The notes: generated from the letters alone by a model not told the origin. 64,000 nt of DNA from Janthinobacterium psychrotolerans (GCF_001677885.1 NZ_LOCQ01000050.1:114276-178275), one strand, 5' to 3'; numbered from the stretch's first letter, positions 19,013-29,084 are shown. Program-made: numbers and translations.

Positions 19013-20293
19013 TTATACCGTTTCCAGCACCGCTCCGGGATTCCTGGGGTCCTGCGTCCAGTTCATATAGGGCTTGCCCGTGGTCTGCGGCACCATGGTG
19101 ATGCAGCCCTGCACCGGACAGGTGATTTCGCACAGATTGCAGCCCACGCATTCTTCCTTGATCACCTCGTAGGTGCGCGTGCCGGCCGCGTCGATCAGCT
19201 GCGCGATCGACTGGTGCGAGGTGTCTTCGCAGGCCACATAGCACTTGCCGCATTTGATGCAGTCGTCCTGGTTGATCTGCGCGATCACCTGGTAGTTCAT
19301 GTCCAGGTATTTCCAGTCGGTCGTGTTGGCCACGGCCTTGCCGGAAAAGTCGCTGATGCGTTCATAACCCTTTTCGTCCATCCAGCGCGACAGGCCATCC
19401 TTCATCTCGTCGACGATGCGAAAACCATGCAGCATGGCGGCCGTGCAGACCTGCACGCAGCCGGCGCCCAGGGCCAAAAATTCCGCCGCATCGCGCCAGT
19501 TGCCGATGCCGCCGATGCCGGAAATCGGCAGGCCGTGCGTGAGCGGATCGCGGGCGATTTCGGCCACCATATTGAGCGCGATCGGCTTCACGGCCGCGCC
19601 GCAATAGCCGCCATGGGTGCTTGCGCCGCCGACGATGGGCAGGGCCACCATGCGGTCCAGGTCCAGCGAGGTGATCGAGTTGATGGTGTTGATCAGGGAG
19701 ACCGCATCGGCGCCACCGGCCTTGGCCGCGCGCGCCGGCATGCGCACGTCGGTGATATTGGGCGTGAGCTTGACGATCACCGGTAATTTGCTGTGCTTCT
19801 TGCACCAGCCAGTGACCATCTGCACGTACTCGGGCACCTGGCCGACGGCCGCGCCCATGCCGCGCTCGGGCATGCCGTGCGGGCAGCCGAAATTGAGCTC
19901 GATGCCGTCCGCGCCGGTCGCTTCCACTTTCGGCAAAATGTCGGCCCAGTAGTGCTCTTCGCAGGGCAGCATCAGCGAAACGATCATGGCGCGGTCGGGC
20001 CAGTCCTTTTTCACCTGGGTGATTTCGCGCAGGTTGATTTCCAGGGAGCGGTCGGTAATGAGTTCGATATTGTTGAAGCCGACCACCTCGCGGTTCTTGC
20101 CATACAGAGCGGAATAGCGCGACGAGACGTTGACGGCGGCCGGGTCTTCGCCGAGGGTTTTCCATACCACGCCGCCCCACCCCGCTTCAAACGCGCGCAC
20201 CACGTTGTAGGCCTTGTCGGTCGGTGGCGCGGAGGCCAGCCAGAAAGGGTTCGGCGCCTTGATGCCGCAAAATTCGATGCTGAGATCGGCCAT
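19013..20293 (-). CDS. preA: PreA, dihydropyrimidine dehydrogenase catalytic subunit
   Basis: The protein is 426 residues. The FMN-binding dihydroorotate-dehydrogenase-like barrel (about 1-320) opens with LSIEFCGIKAPNPFWLASAP. Two 4Fe-4S clusters follow at the C-terminus (Cys 345, 348, 351, 355 and Cys 382, 385, 388, 392). With PreT it reduces uracil and thymine with NADH, the first step of reductive pyrimidine breakdown. The start ATG shares one base with the preT stop (TAATG). Confidence 0.95.
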   Translation of the reverse strand: MADLSIEFCGIKAPNPFWLASAPPTDKAYNVVRAFEAGWGGVVWKTLGEDPAAVNVSSRYSALYGKNREVVGFNNIELITDRSLEINLREITQVKKDWPDRAMIVSLMLPCEEHYWADILPKVEATGADGIELNFGCPHGMPERGMGAAVGQVPEYVQMVTGWCKKHSKLPVIVKLTPNITDVRMPARAAKAGGADAVSLINTINSITSLDLDRMVALPIVGGASTHGGYCGAAVKPIALNMVAEIARDPLTHGLPISGIGGIGNWRDAAEFLALGAGCVQVCTAAMLHGFRIVDEMKDGLSRWMDEKGYERISDFSGKAVANTTDWKYLDMNYQVIAQINQDDCIKCGKCYVACEDTSHQSIAQLIDAAGTRTYEVIKEECVGCNLCEITCPVQGCITMVPQTTGKPYMNWTQDPRNPGAVLETV

Positions 20294-21660
20294 TATGCAG
20301 CCTCCACTTTGTTGAGCAAATCGGCATGGATGGCCAGTGCGGCCAGCTTGCCATGCTGCACGGCTTGCACCGTCAGGTCCTGCCCCGGCGCCACGCAGTC
20401 GCCGCCCGCATAGATGCCCGGCAGCACGGTGCGAAAGCCCGCATCGACGGCGATCTTGTCGCCATCGCGCCGTAGCAGCGCCGCCATCGGGTCGTTCAGC
20501 ACCTGCGTATCGAGACTCTGGCCGATGGCCTTGAAGATGGCGTCGGCCGCCACGTCAAACGTTTCGCCGGTGCCCGTCAAGCGCGTGCCTTCCATGCGGG
20601 TTTTTTCAAAGCGCATGCCGGCCACCTTGCCCTCGCCATTCAACAGCACCTGCTGCGGCTGGGCCCAGGTCAGCATGCGTACCTGGTTGGCCTTGGCGAT
20701 CTCCTGTTCATGATGGGTGGCCGTCATGGCGTCGAAACCGCGGCGGTACACCAGGGTGACCTCCCCGGCGCCCAGGCGCTGGATCTGCACCGCCATGTCG
20801 ATCGCCGTATTGCCGGCGCCAATCACGATGGCGCGTTTGGGCACCGGCAGCGCGGCCAGGTCGTTGGCCTGGCGCAGCGCGCTGATATAGTCGACCGCCG
20901 CCAGCAGGCCCGGCGCCTCTTCGCCCGTCAATCCCAGCTGGCGGCTGGCGCCCAGGCCCAGGCCCAGGAATACGGCGTCGTACTGCGCATGCAGCTCGCG
21001 CAGCTGCACATTGTCGCCCAGCATCTGGCACCATCGGATGGTAATGCCGCCGATGCCGAGCAAAAATTCCACTTCCTTCTGCGCGAAGTTGTCGGTCAGC
21101 TTGTATTTGGCGATGCCGTATTCATTCAGGCCGCCGGCCTTGCCTTCTTTTTCAAAGATCACCACGTCGTGGCCCAGCATGGCCAGGCGGTGCGCGCACG
21201 ACAGGCCGGCCGGCCCGGCGCCGACGATGGCGACAGTCTTGCCGGTGGATGCCGCGCGCTTGAACGGATGGCTGGCGAATTGCATATGGTCGACCGCGTA
21301 GCGCTGCAGCAGGCCGATTTTCACGGGCTGGCCTTCGGCGTCGTGGTTGCGCACGCAGACGTCTTCGCACAGGATTTCGGTCGGGCAGACGCGGGCGCAG
21401 CTGCCGCCGAGGATATTGCTTTTCAGGATGCCGGCCGCCGCGCCGTTGATGTTCTTGTCGTGGATATTGCGGATAAAGCTGGCCACGTCGATCTCCGACG
21501 GGCAGATGCGGCTGCACGGCGCATCGTAGCAATACAGGCAGCGCGCGCTTTCGATGGCGGCCTGGCGCGCCGTCAGCGGCGGCGCCAGGTCGGTGAAGTG
21601 GCCCGCCAGTTCGGCACTGGGCAAGGCCGCATGCGGCAAATAATTCAACGATTCGATCAT
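20293..21660 (-). CDS. preT: PreT, NAD-dependent dihydropyrimidine dehydrogenase subunit
   Basis: The protein is 455 residues. N-terminal iron-sulfur cysteines are at 41, 44, 49 and 53, with a second set in GGSCARVCPTEILCEDVC. Two Rossmann folds follow: GAGPAGLSCAHRLAMLG for FAD (about 145-165) and IGAGNTAIDMA for NAD(P) (about 285). It is the electron-entry half of the PreTA enzyme. I chose the ATG at 21660 over the adjacent GTG at 21663 because of spacing from AGGAAAGC. It lies 47 bp behind mmsA in the same direction. Confidence 0.94.
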   Translation of the reverse strand: MIESLNYLPHAALPSAELAGHFTDLAPPLTARQAAIESARCLYCYDAPCSRICPSEIDVASFIRNIHDKNINGAAAGILKSNILGGSCARVCPTEILCEDVCVRNHDAEGQPVKIGLLQRYAVDHMQFASHPFKRAASTGKTVAIVGAGPAGLSCAHRLAMLGHDVVIFEKEGKAGGLNEYGIAKYKLTDNFAQKEVEFLLGIGGITIRWCQMLGDNVQLRELHAQYDAVFLGLGLGASRQLGLTGEEAPGLLAAVDYISALRQANDLAALPVPKRAIVIGAGNTAIDMAVQIQRLGAGEVTLVYRRGFDAMTATHHEQEIAKANQVRMLTWAQPQQVLLNGEGKVAGMRFEKTRMEGTRLTGTGETFDVAADAIFKAIGQSLDTQVLNDPMAALLRRDGDKIAVDAGFRTVLPGIYAGGDCVAPGQDLTVQAVQHGKLAALAIHADLLNKVEAA

Positions 21661-21706
21661 CACGCTTTCCTCTTGTACGCTACGGTGAATGGTGGAGTTG
21701 ACGCGT

Positions 21707-23209
21707 TTACTTCATCTGGGGAAAAGCAAATTCCACACCAGCGCTGGCGGTATTGGGCCAGCGCTGCATCACGGCCTTGTGGCGCGTGTAGAAGCGCACG
21801 CCTTCGGGGCCATAAGCATGGTGGTCGCCGAACATGCTGCGCTTCCAGCCGCCGAAACTGTTGAAGGCCATCGGCACCGGCAGCGGGATGTTGACGCCCA
21901 CCATGCCGACCTGGATCTGGCGCACGAATTCGCGCGCCACGCCGCCGTCGCGCGTATAGATCGCCACGCCGTTGCCGTATTCGTTGGCGTTGATGAGCTC
22001 TACCGCATGCACCACGTCGGGCGCGCGCAGCATGCACAGCACGGGACCGAAAATCTCTTCCTTGTAGATGCTCATGTCGGGCGTGACGTGGTCAAACAAT
22101 GTGCCGCCGACAAAGAAGCCGTTCTCGCGCCCCAGCACCACATGGTTGCGGCCATCGACCACCAATGTTGCGCCCTGCTCCACGCCCGAAGCGATCAGTT
22201 TTTCGATGCGCTGCTTGGCCGCCAGCGAGACCACCGGCCCCATTTCCGCACCATGCTCCATGCCGTCGCGCACTTTCAGTGCGGCCGTGCGCGTTGCCAG
22301 TGCAGTGATCAATTTGTCGCCCGCGTCGCCCACCGCCACCACCACCGAAATGGCCATGCAGCGCTCGCCGGCCGAACCGTAGGCCGCGCCGATCAGCGCG
22401 TCGACCGTCATGTCCATGTCGGCGTCCGGCATCACCACCATATGGTTCTTCGCACCGCCCAGGGCCTGGACGCGCTTGCCGCTGGCGCTGCCGCGCGCAT
22501 AGATGTATTCGGCGATCGGGGTCGAACCGACAAAGCTGATCGCCTGCACCACCGGGTGGTCGAGCAGGGCGTCGACCGTGACTTTATCGCCCTGCACCAC
22601 GTTGAACACGCCGTCGGGCAGGCCCGCGTCTTTCAGCAGTTTCGCATGCAGCAGGGACGCCGACGGATCGCGCTCGGACGGCTTTAAAACAAAGGTATTG
22701 CCGCAGGCAATCGCCACCGGGAACATCCACATCGGCACCATGACAGGAAAGTTGAACGGCGTGATGCCGGCCACCACGCCGAGCGCCTGGCGCATCGACC
22801 AGGCGTCGATGCCGCGCGAAATCTGGTCCGTGAATTCGCCTTTCAGCAGCTGCGGTATGCCGACGGCGAATTCCACCATCTCGATGCCGCGCGCGACTTC
22901 GCCCTGGGCGTCGGCAAAGGTCTTGCCGTGTTCGCGCGTGAGCATGGCGGCAAATTCATCGGTGTGCTGCTGGCACAGCTGCAGGTAGCGAAACAGCACC
23001 CTGGCGCGCGTCAACGGTGGCGTGGCCGACCACGAGGGAAAGGCGGCGGCGGCCGCCTGCACGGCAGTGTCGACGTCTTCCGCCGTGCCCAGCGCAACGC
23101 GGGCCACCGGTTCGCCCAGGGCGGGGTTATACACGTCGCCATAGCGGCCGCTGGTGTTGTCGACCTTGGCGCCGTTGATGTAATGGGTGATGGTGTCGAG
23201 ATCGTTCAT
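21707..23209 (-). CDS. mmsA: CoA-acylating methylmalonate/malonate semialdehyde dehydrogenase
   Basis: The protein is 500 residues and a clear aldehyde dehydrogenase: cofactor stretch [16 protein letters not shown] (about 145-160), [13 protein letters not shown], and the catalytic Cys in [11 protein letters not shown] (about 285). MmsA converts malonate semialdehyde (from beta-alanine) or methylmalonate semialdehyde (from beta-aminoisobutyrate) to acetyl-CoA or propionyl-CoA. That fits the last step for uracil and thymine carbon here. It is 7 bp behind the aminotransferase, so the two are cotranscribed. Confidence 0.93.
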   Translation of the reverse strand: MNDLDTITHYINGAKVDNTSGRYGDVYNPALGEPVARVALGTAEDVDTAVQAAAAAFPSWSATPPLTRARVLFRYLQLCQQHTDEFAAMLTREHGKTFADAQGEVARGIEMVEFAVGIPQLLKGEFTDQISRGIDAWSMRQALGVVAGITPFNFPVMVPMWMFPVAIACGNTFVLKPSERDPSASLLHAKLLKDAGLPDGVFNVVQGDKVTVDALLDHPVVQAISFVGSTPIAEYIYARGSASGKRVQALGGAKNHMVVMPDADMDMTVDALIGAAYGSAGERCMAISVVVAVGDAGDKLITALATRTAALKVRDGMEHGAEMGPVVSLAAKQRIEKLIASGVEQGATLVVDGRNHVVLGRENGFFVGGTLFDHVTPDMSIYKEEIFGPVLCMLRAPDVVHAVELINANEYGNGVAIYTRDGGVAREFVRQIQVGMVGVNIPLPVPMAFNSFGGWKRSMFGDHHAYGPEGVRFYTRHKAVMQRWPNTASAGVEFAFPQMK

Positions 23210-23216
23210 GATGTTC

Positions 23217-24545
23217 CTAGTCGAGATGTTTGAGGACAGTGGCCAGCTTGCCGAACAGCTCGTCGATATGCTGTTTCTCCAGCACCAGCGGCGGCGACAG
23301 GGCGATGATGTCGCCGGTGGTGCGTATCAGTACGCCGTCGGCAAAGGCCTGCTTGAAGGCGCCAAAGGCGCGCGTGCCGGGCTTGCCGGCGATGGGGTCG
23401 AGCTCGATGCCGGCGATCAGGCCGATGCTGCGCAGGTCGATCACGTGCGGCAGCCCCTTCAAGGAGTGGACCGCATCTTCCCAGTACGCCTGCATGCTTT
23501 TTGCGTGGCCGAGGATGTCCTGTTCCTCGAACACCTGCAAGGTCGCCAGCGAGGCGGCGCAGGCCAGCGGATGCCCGGAATAGGTGTAGCCGTGGAACAG
23601 TTCGATGCCGGGTGGCGCGTCCATGAAGGCGTCGTGGATATGTTTTTTGCTGAACACGGCGCCCATCGGCACCATGCCGTTGGTCAGGCCCTTGGCGGTG
23701 GTCATCAGGTCCGGTTCAACCTCGTAATAGTCGGCCGCGAACGGCGTCGTCATGCGGCCAAAGCCGGTGATCACTTCGTCGAAAATCAGGAGGATGCCAT
23801 GTTTGGTGCACAGTTCGCGCAGGCGCTTCAGATAACCCTTGGGCGGAATCAGCACGCCGGTGGAGCCGGCCACCGGTTCGACGATGACGGCGGCAATGGT
23901 GGACGCGTCATGCAGGGCGACGATGCGTTCGAGTTCATCGGCCAGGTGGGTGCCGTATTCGGGTTCGCCCCGTGTGTAGGCGTTTTTTTCCAGGTTGTGG
24001 GTGTGCGGCAGATGGTCGACGCCGGGCAGCATGGGGCCGAAGGTCTTGCGGTTGCCGGCGATGCCGCCCACCGAGATGCCGCCGAAGCCCACGCCGTGAT
24101 AGCCGCGCTCGCGGCCGATCAGGCGCGTGCGGCCGCCCTCGCCGCGCGCCTTGTGATAGGCCAGCGCAATTTTCAGCGCCGTGTCGACCGCTTCGGAACC
24201 GGAGTTGGTGTAGAAGACGTGACCGAATTTATGGCCCGTGTAGTCCATCAGTTTTTCGGCCAGTTCAAACGCGGCCGGATGGCCCATCTGGAAGGTGGGC
24301 GCGAAGTCGAGCTGGCCCACCATGTCGCGGATGGCGCCGACGATCTTCGGCTGCGCATGGCCGCAAGGCACGCACCACAGGCCGGCCGTGCCGTCGAGAA
24401 TGCTGTTGCCGTCGACATCCTTGTAATGCATGCCTTCGGCCGACACCAGCAGGCGCGGATTGGCCTTGAAGTCGCGGTTATTGGTAAATGGCATCCAGAA
24501 TGCCGACATCGATTCCGGCCTTGCAGTGTGGCTGAACTCGCTCAT
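23217..24545 (-). CDS. beta-alanine (omega-amino acid)-pyruvate aminotransferase
   Basis: The protein is 442 residues, class III PLP aminotransferase. It shows [17 protein letters not shown] for phosphate binding, [12 protein letters not shown] (Asp binding the PLP ring nitrogen) and the Schiff-base Lys in [16 protein letters not shown]. Position before mmsA indicates that it turns beta-alanine into malonate semialdehyde, with pyruvate as likely acceptor. The ATG at 24545 has GGGAGAA upstream; longer reading to 24689 adds a sequence unlike the family. It is the first gene of the minus-strand pyrimidine operon and divergent from the MocR gene. Confidence 0.92.
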   Translation of the reverse strand: MSEFSHTARPESMSAFWMPFTNNRDFKANPRLLVSAEGMHYKDVDGNSILDGTAGLWCVPCGHAQPKIVGAIRDMVGQLDFAPTFQMGHPAAFELAEKLMDYTGHKFGHVFYTNSGSEAVDTALKIALAYHKARGEGGRTRLIGRERGYHGVGFGGISVGGIAGNRKTFGPMLPGVDHLPHTHNLEKNAYTRGEPEYGTHLADELERIVALHDASTIAAVIVEPVAGSTGVLIPPKGYLKRLRELCTKHGILLIFDEVITGFGRMTTPFAADYYEVEPDLMTTAKGLTNGMVPMGAVFSKKHIHDAFMDAPPGIELFHGYTYSGHPLACAASLATLQVFEEQDILGHAKSMQAYWEDAVHSLKGLPHVIDLRSIGLIAGIELDPIAGKPGTRAFGAFKQAFADGVLIRTTGDIIALSPPLVLEKQHIDELFGKLATVLKHLD

Positions 24546-24744
24546 GAATTTCTCCCAGGAATGCTGACATGCCGTCAAACATTGTTTTTGACGGTGCGTA
24601 AAATTATTTACCAGTTGGCAAAAAGCTGATGTAATAATAGGCAGGCCATCACCGATAAGCACAGATACACAAACGGCAAAAAACCCCAACCGTACAGGTC
24701 ATAAAACCACTACAGTTTTGTGCAGGCAGCATAAGGAGCCACCG

Positions 24745-26226
24745 TTGAAGCACAACGCAAGCGAAGACGCGAACGAGGCGCAGGACACTGCGCCGGAAGC
24801 GGGCAGCGGCTGGCCGGTGCTGGAAATCGGCCGCCACAAGAAAGGCGGGCTGGTCGAGCAGATCGTGATCGCCATCAGCGTGATGGTGGGCAGCCGCGCG
24901 CTGCGCATCGGCACGCGCATGCCGTCGGTACGGCAGTTTGCCAAATGCAATGGCGTCTCGACCTTCACGGTGGTCGAATCGTATGACCGGCTGGTCAACC
25001 TGGGGCTGCTGTCGTCGCGGCGCGGCTCCGGCTATTTTGTCGCGCGCCACGATGTGGCCGAAGCGCCGCCAGCGGCGGCCCACGCCAGCGCCAGCCCGAG
25101 CGCCATCGACGCCCTCACGCCCGACCTGTATTCGGGCGTGTCCGACGCGCTGCCGGTGGGCGCCGGCTGGCTGCCGCCCGAAATGTATGGCGAAGCGACC
25201 ATCCTCGACGCCGTGCGCCAGGCCATGCGCATCCCGGCCAGCCGCCTGCGCGGCTATGGCCATCCGCTCGGTTTTGCCTCGCTGCGCCAGCATCTGGCCA
25301 CTACCCTGTCCGACGAGCTGTTCCAGGTCGAGCCCGACCAGGTGCTGCTCACCCACGGCGCCACCCATGGCTTTGATTTGATCCTTCGCAGCCTGACCAA
25401 GCCGGGCGACACGGTGCTGGTGGAAGACCCCGGCTACAGCAATCTGCACTCGCTGATACGCCACCACGGCTGCATCCCGGTCGGCATTGCGCGCGGCGAA
25501 GCGGGGCTCGACCTCGATGCGCTGGCGGAAGTCGCCGCACGCACGCAGCCGAAGATCATGTTCGTCAACACGGTGCTGCAAAACCCGCTCGGCACCTCGC
25601 TGACCCAGGCGCAGGCGCACCGGCTGCTGGCGCTGGCCGAGCAGTTCGATTTCTGGCTGGTGGAAGACGATATCTACCGCGAACTGGCCGCACGGGGCGA
25701 GGCGTCGCTGGCGGCCATGGACGGCTTGCGCCGCGTGATCCGCGTCGGCAGTTTTTCCAAGACCCTGTCGCCGGTGCTGCGCGTGGGCTCGATCTGCGCC
25801 TCGCCCTCGCTGGTGGCCGAACTGGTGCGCGTGAAAATGCTGGCCGGCCTGACCACCTCTGAAATCAACGAACGCGCCGTGCTGCATGCGGTGTCGGCAA
25901 GGCCCTACAGGCGCATGATCGAACGCCTGGTGGCGCAGCTCGACGCCGGGCGCGAGCGCAGCATCGACTGCCTGGCGCAGGCCGGCATGGCGCCGGTGGC
26001 GCGTCCGCGCGGCGGCATGTTCGTCAGCGCCGGCTGGCCCGACGTGCAAACGCGGCAATGGAACGGCAAGCTGGTGGCCGACCAGGCGCTGAGGGCCGGC
26101 ATCCTGCTGTCGCCGAACGAGTTTTTCATGCTGCGCGCGCCGGAAACCGTGTGGTTCCGCTTCAACGTCGCCTACACCGATCACCCGCTGCTGCAGGCAT
26201 TCCTGCAATCGATACGTCCACGCTGA
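24745..26226 (+). CDS. MocR-type GntR/aminotransferase-fold regulator
   Basis: The product is about 493 residues. The N-terminal GntR-type winged helix (about residues 25-100) includes SVRQFAKCNGVSTFTVVESYDRL. A PLP aminotransferase-like domain follows, with the PLP Lys in VGSFSKTLSP and VNTVLQNPLGTSL. MocR proteins sense amino compounds or PLP. The divergent beta-alanine aminotransferase suggests control of beta-alanine or pyrimidine breakdown. I chose a TTG start at 24745 because AAGGAG lies 9 bases upstream; another TTG at 24718 is in frame. There is no ATG near the N-terminus. Confidence 0.88.
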   Translation: MKHNASEDANEAQDTAPEAGSGWPVLEIGRHKKGGLVEQIVIAISVMVGSRALRIGTRMPSVRQFAKCNGVSTFTVVESYDRLVNLGLLSSRRGSGYFVARHDVAEAPPAAAHASASPSAIDALTPDLYSGVSDALPVGAGWLPPEMYGEATILDAVRQAMRIPASRLRGYGHPLGFASLRQHLATTLSDELFQVEPDQVLLTHGATHGFDLILRSLTKPGDTVLVEDPGYSNLHSLIRHHGCIPVGIARGEAGLDLDALAEVAARTQPKIMFVNTVLQNPLGTSLTQAQAHRLLALAEQFDFWLVEDDIYRELAARGEASLAAMDGLRRVIRVGSFSKTLSPVLRVGSICASPSLVAELVRVKMLAGLTTSEINERAVLHAVSARPYRRMIERLVAQLDAGRERSIDCLAQAGMAPVARPRGGMFVSAGWPDVQTRQWNGKLVADQALRAGILLSPNEFFMLRAPETVWFRFNVAYTDHPLLQAFLQSIRPR

Positions 26227-26237
26227 AAGGCATGCTC

Positions 26238-26933
26238 ATGGCCAGCGAGAAATCCCCCGTCCTGCCGCTGAAAAGCGCCAGCGGACGGCGCATGCAGAAC
26301 CGCGACCGGCTCGAAAGCGATATCCTGCGGCAGGCCGTGCGCGTGTTCGCCGACAGCGGCTACGAAGGCGCCTCGATCGCCACCATCGCCGAACGGGCCG
26401 GGCTGTCGAAGCAGAACCTGATGTACTACTTTCCCACCAAGCAGCAGCTGTACCAGCGCGTGCTCGACGATGTGCTCGACGACTGGCTGGCGCGCATGGA
26501 CCTGCTGGCCCATCCCGATGACGAACCGCGCGACGTGCTGCGCGCGTATATCAGCGCCAAGCTGCGCTTTTCGCGCGAGCAGCCGTGGGCCTCGCGCGTC
26601 TATGCGCTGGAGGTGATCAATGGCGCGCCGCTGTACGGCGAGCAGATACGGGCAAGAGTGGTGCCGCTGCTGCGCAAGGATATCGCCGTGTTCGAGCAGT
26701 GGATAGACGCCGGCAAGATCGCGCCCGTCAACGCCACCCACCTGATGTTTACCATCTGGGCCATGACGCAGTCGTATGCTGATTTTTCGGCGCAGATGGC
26801 GCTGGTGCTCGAGCGCAAGCAGCTGCTGCGCCGCGACTTCGACGAGGCCGAACAGCTGATCACGCAGATGGTGCTGGCGGCCGTGGCCATGCCGGCGACA
26901 GTGAACTCGACCGGCGAAAAAAAACCGCCCTGA
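26238..26933 (+). CDS. TetR-family regulator, RutR-like
   Basis: The protein is 231 residues. A TetR helix-turn-helix lies at about residues 25-70 (ILRQAVRVFADSGYEGASIATIAERAGLSKQNLMYYFPTK, in segments). The C-terminal domain resembles RutR/YcdC, which senses uracil in E. coli. It lies 11 bp behind the MocR gene, so the two regulators are probably cotranscribed. I prefer ATG 26238 (AAAGG seven bases upstream) to ATG 26232. The last codons, KKPP and the stop, are read through the stem of a terminator that mainly serves the opposite strand. Confidence 0.85.
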   Translation: MASEKSPVLPLKSASGRRMQNRDRLESDILRQAVRVFADSGYEGASIATIAERAGLSKQNLMYYFPTKQQLYQRVLDDVLDDWLARMDLLAHPDDEPRDVLRAYISAKLRFSREQPWASRVYALEVINGAPLYGEQIRARVVPLLRKDIAVFEQWIDAGKIAPVNATHLMFTIWAMTQSYADFSAQMALVLERKQLLRRDFDEAEQLITQMVLAAVAMPATVNSTGEKKPP

Positions 26934-26942
26934 GGGCGGTTT
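26917..26942. terminator. rho-independent terminator overlapping the TetR stop codon
   Basis: The stem ACCGCCC/GGGCGGT is closed by TGA, which is also the stop codon of the TetR gene. On the minus strand a run of eight T follows, making a strong terminator for the PEP-CTERM gene at 26963-27922. On the plus strand only two T follow, so it is weak there. Confidence 0.85.
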
Positions 26943-26962
26943 GCAAAGCAGGCGGCGCAGGC

Positions 26963-27922
26963 TTACGCTGCGGCCTTGTTCTTGCGGCGGCGCGCGGTGA
27001 AGCCGACCAGGCCCAGGCCGGCCAGCAGCATGGCCCAGGTGCCTGGCTCCGGCACCGGCGAGACGGCGGCCGCGAAACCGGCCACGCCAGTGGCGGCAAA
27101 CGCTTTGCTATTGTCCAGCGTCAGGTTGGCGTTCCAGTCGCCAGCGACCACGGTACCGCGGATATTGCCGCTCGAGCCGCCGATTACTGCGTTCGGCGCC
27201 AGCACGCTGCCGAGCACGTCGATGCTGCTGAAGTTCACGCTGGTGGCGTCGACAAAGTTGAACAGCACGTTGTAGCCATTGAGGGCATACATGCCCATGT
27301 TGCCCCAGTTGGCATTGCCGGTCAGATTGAAGATCACGGTCTTGGTCACGCTGCTGTCGAGCGTGGACTGCAGGTTGTTGATCATGCCGAAATCGCTGGA
27401 TTTCATATTGAATACCTCCACCGATTTGGCGCCGCCAGCGCCACTCGACAGCGTTACCGCCCGTGGCGCCCATTGATCGGGCGTGGCTTTGCCAGTCGCA
27501 GCCAGGGCGCCGATGGCGCTGGAGGTGGCGCTGACATTGCTCGAGGTGGTGGCAAACGACATTGCGGGCGCTGCCGATGGCGGCGTCGCGGCCACATTGG
27601 TATTGCCGGCAATGGTGGTGATGCCGCCAGCGTAATAGCCGCCAGCCAGAGAGGCATTGGAGTAGCTGAAATTGCCACCGGCGATCACGGAGTAATTGCC
27701 GTAGGCGCCACTGCCGATTCTGAACGAACTGGCGGAAATATCACGCGCCGCCGCAATACCACCGGCAAAGCTGTTGTCTTTTCCAATGATGATATTGCTC
27801 AGTGAGTAAAGGTTCGCCTTGCCCACCAGGCCGGTCAGGTCGAGCACGTCAGCCTGGGCGGCGCCAGCGGCCATTGCAGTGGACAAGATCAGCAGCGCTG
27901 GCACTTTCGACAGGGTTTTCAT
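26963..27922 (-). CDS. PEP-CTERM exported protein, choice-of-anchor A type
   Basis: The protein is 319 residues. It has a signal peptide (cleavage near AQA at about 22-24), a low-complexity beta-rich body rich in Gly, Ala, Ser and Asn, and a C-terminal sorting tag VPEPGTWAMLLAGLGLVGF followed by RRRK. The body resembles the choice-of-anchor A domain found in surface or matrix proteins. PEP-CTERM proteins are cut by an exosortase and tied to exopolysaccharide; no exosortase gene is in this window. A promoter is visible upstream and a strong terminator downstream, so it is a single-gene unit. Confidence 0.88.
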   Translation of the reverse strand: MKTLSKVPALLILSTAMAAGAAQADVLDLTGLVGKANLYSLSNIIIGKDNSFAGGIAAARDISASSFRIGSGAYGNYSVIAGGNFSYSNASLAGGYYAGGITTIAGNTNVAATPPSAAPAMSFATTSSNVSATSSAIGALAATGKATPDQWAPRAVTLSSGAGGAKSVEVFNMKSSDFGMINNLQSTLDSSVTKTVIFNLTGNANWGNMGMYALNGYNVLFNFVDATSVNFSSIDVLGSVLAPNAVIGGSSGNIRGTVVAGDWNANLTLDNSKAFAATGVAGFAAAVSPVPEPGTWAMLLAGLGLVGFTARRRKNKAAA

Positions 27923-27959
27923 TTTATTTCCAAAATTAACATTAACTTACCTACAGGAT

Positions 27960-27989
27960 ATCATATTTACGTCTTTTTACCTGTCTCAA
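27960..27989 (-). promoter_or_regulatory. sigma70-type promoter of the PEP-CTERM gene
   Basis: On the minus strand TTGAGA and TATGAT are 18 bp apart, ending about 38 bp before the ATG at 27922. Matches to consensus are 4 of 6 and 5 of 6. Confidence 0.5.
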
Positions 27990-28149
27990 AAATAGATTAG
28001 CTGTACTAAATAAACAACAATTATTTTCTACTGTGCAACTATTTCACGGCATGGGACAGTAACGCCGCTGTTCGCTGCCTTCAATGAAATTCCCAAGGAA
28101 CAATATTCCAGTGATAGCATGGCGCGCTCGATATAGACAGAGGACAGCA

Positions 28150-28653
28150 ATGAAACAGTTACCATCGCTGCGCCAGGCAGCCTGCGCAGTCTTGCTCGCC
28201 ATGGCCGCGGCGTCGGCCGCGCAAGCGCAGAGCGCAGGCCTGATAGAGAACCAGCCCTTGAGCGAAACCTGGCTCAACGCGGGCTTTTACTCCTACCATT
28301 TCCAGCGCGACAAGAACCTGAACGACGGCAATCCGGGCCTGGGCGCCGAATACCGTTTTTCCACCGTGGCGTCGGCCACGGCGGGCCGCTTCTACAATAG
28401 CGACCGCGCCTATTCGAATTACCTCGGCGTGTATTACCAGCCCTTCCATGTCGGCCCGGTGCGCGTGGGCGCCGTCATTGGCGGCTTCAATGGCTACCCG
28501 AAAATGCGCGACGGCGGCTGGTTCCCGGCCCTGATACCCACCGTCAGCTATGAATACCAGCGTGTCGGCGTCAATATCGCCATCGTGCCGTCGTACAAGG
28601 ACCGCCTGTATGGCGCCCTGAGCTTCCAGCTGAAACTGAAGGTCTTCGAATAG
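28150..28653 (+). CDS. small exported outer-membrane-type beta-barrel protein
   Basis: The protein is 167 residues with a clear signal peptide (cleavage after AAQAQ, about residue 26). The body has alternating aromatic strands (AGFYSYHFQRD, YSNYLGVYYQPF, VGAVIGGFNGYP, YGALSFQLKLKVFE) and ends in an aromatic-containing strand, as in small outer-membrane barrels of the PagP size class. No catalytic residues of PagP are evident. Similar proteins are often just called hypothetical in Burkholderiales. The ATG at 28150 has AGAGGA upstream; an earlier in-frame ATG at 28084 gives no signal peptide. Confidence 0.6.
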   Translation: MKQLPSLRQAACAVLLAMAAASAAQAQSAGLIENQPLSETWLNAGFYSYHFQRDKNLNDGNPGLGAEYRFSTVASATAGRFYNSDRAYSNYLGVYYQPFHVGPVRVGAVIGGFNGYPKMRDGGWFPALIPTVSYEYQRVGVNIAIVPSYKDRLYGALSFQLKLKVFE

Positions 28654-28799
28654 CGTCTATCCTGTCCTGCCGTCGTTCATGCCGGCGATTCTGCCATTCG
28701 TCGCAGGCTTGATGCTTGTCAGTAAAGCGATGGCTATAGTGCATTCATCGCCAGGCCAGCAGCAGGCCACCGGCAATCGACAACGACAGGAGAAACAGC

Positions 28800-29066
28800 A
28801 TGAAAAACATCAATTCGGCACCGGGCAACGCAAACTTCGACAGTTTCTGGCAAGGCCTGTGCGGCCTGGTGCGCCAGGGCGTCGACGCGCTGGGCGCCAT
28901 GTCCTGGCCGATGCTGCTGGCCTGCGCCATCGGCCTGGCGCTGTTCATCACCATCCTGCCGCTGGTGCTGACCCTGTTCCTGATCTTCCTGCTGGTCAAA
29001 TGGGCCAATAACAGTGGCGGCTTCGGCTGGGAGAAAAAAACGACGCAGCAGCAACCGCCACAATAA
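28800..29066 (+). CDS. small single-span membrane protein, hypothetical
   Basis: The protein is 88 residues. It has a soluble N-terminus, a long hydrophobic stretch (about residues 34-67: MSWPMLLACAIGLALF... to ...LIFLLVKWA) that could span the membrane once or form a hairpin, and a polar Gln-rich tail (KKTTQQQPPQ). No family recognised. The ATG at 28800 has AGGAG about 9 bases upstream. The gene stands alone between two other short genes. Confidence 0.6.
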   Translation: MKNINSAPGNANFDSFWQGLCGLVRQGVDALGAMSWPMLLACAIGLALFITILPLVLTLFLIFLLVKWANNSGGFGWEKKTTQQQPPQ

Positions 29067-29084
29067 GATGCAAAGGAATCATTC

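Noticed and set aside
24546..24744. A classical RutR operator (TTGACCA-N2-TGGTCAA) in front of the pyrimidine operon
   Set aside because: Only a lone TTTGAC and a CCAGTTGG-like stretch occur; they do not form the palindrome.
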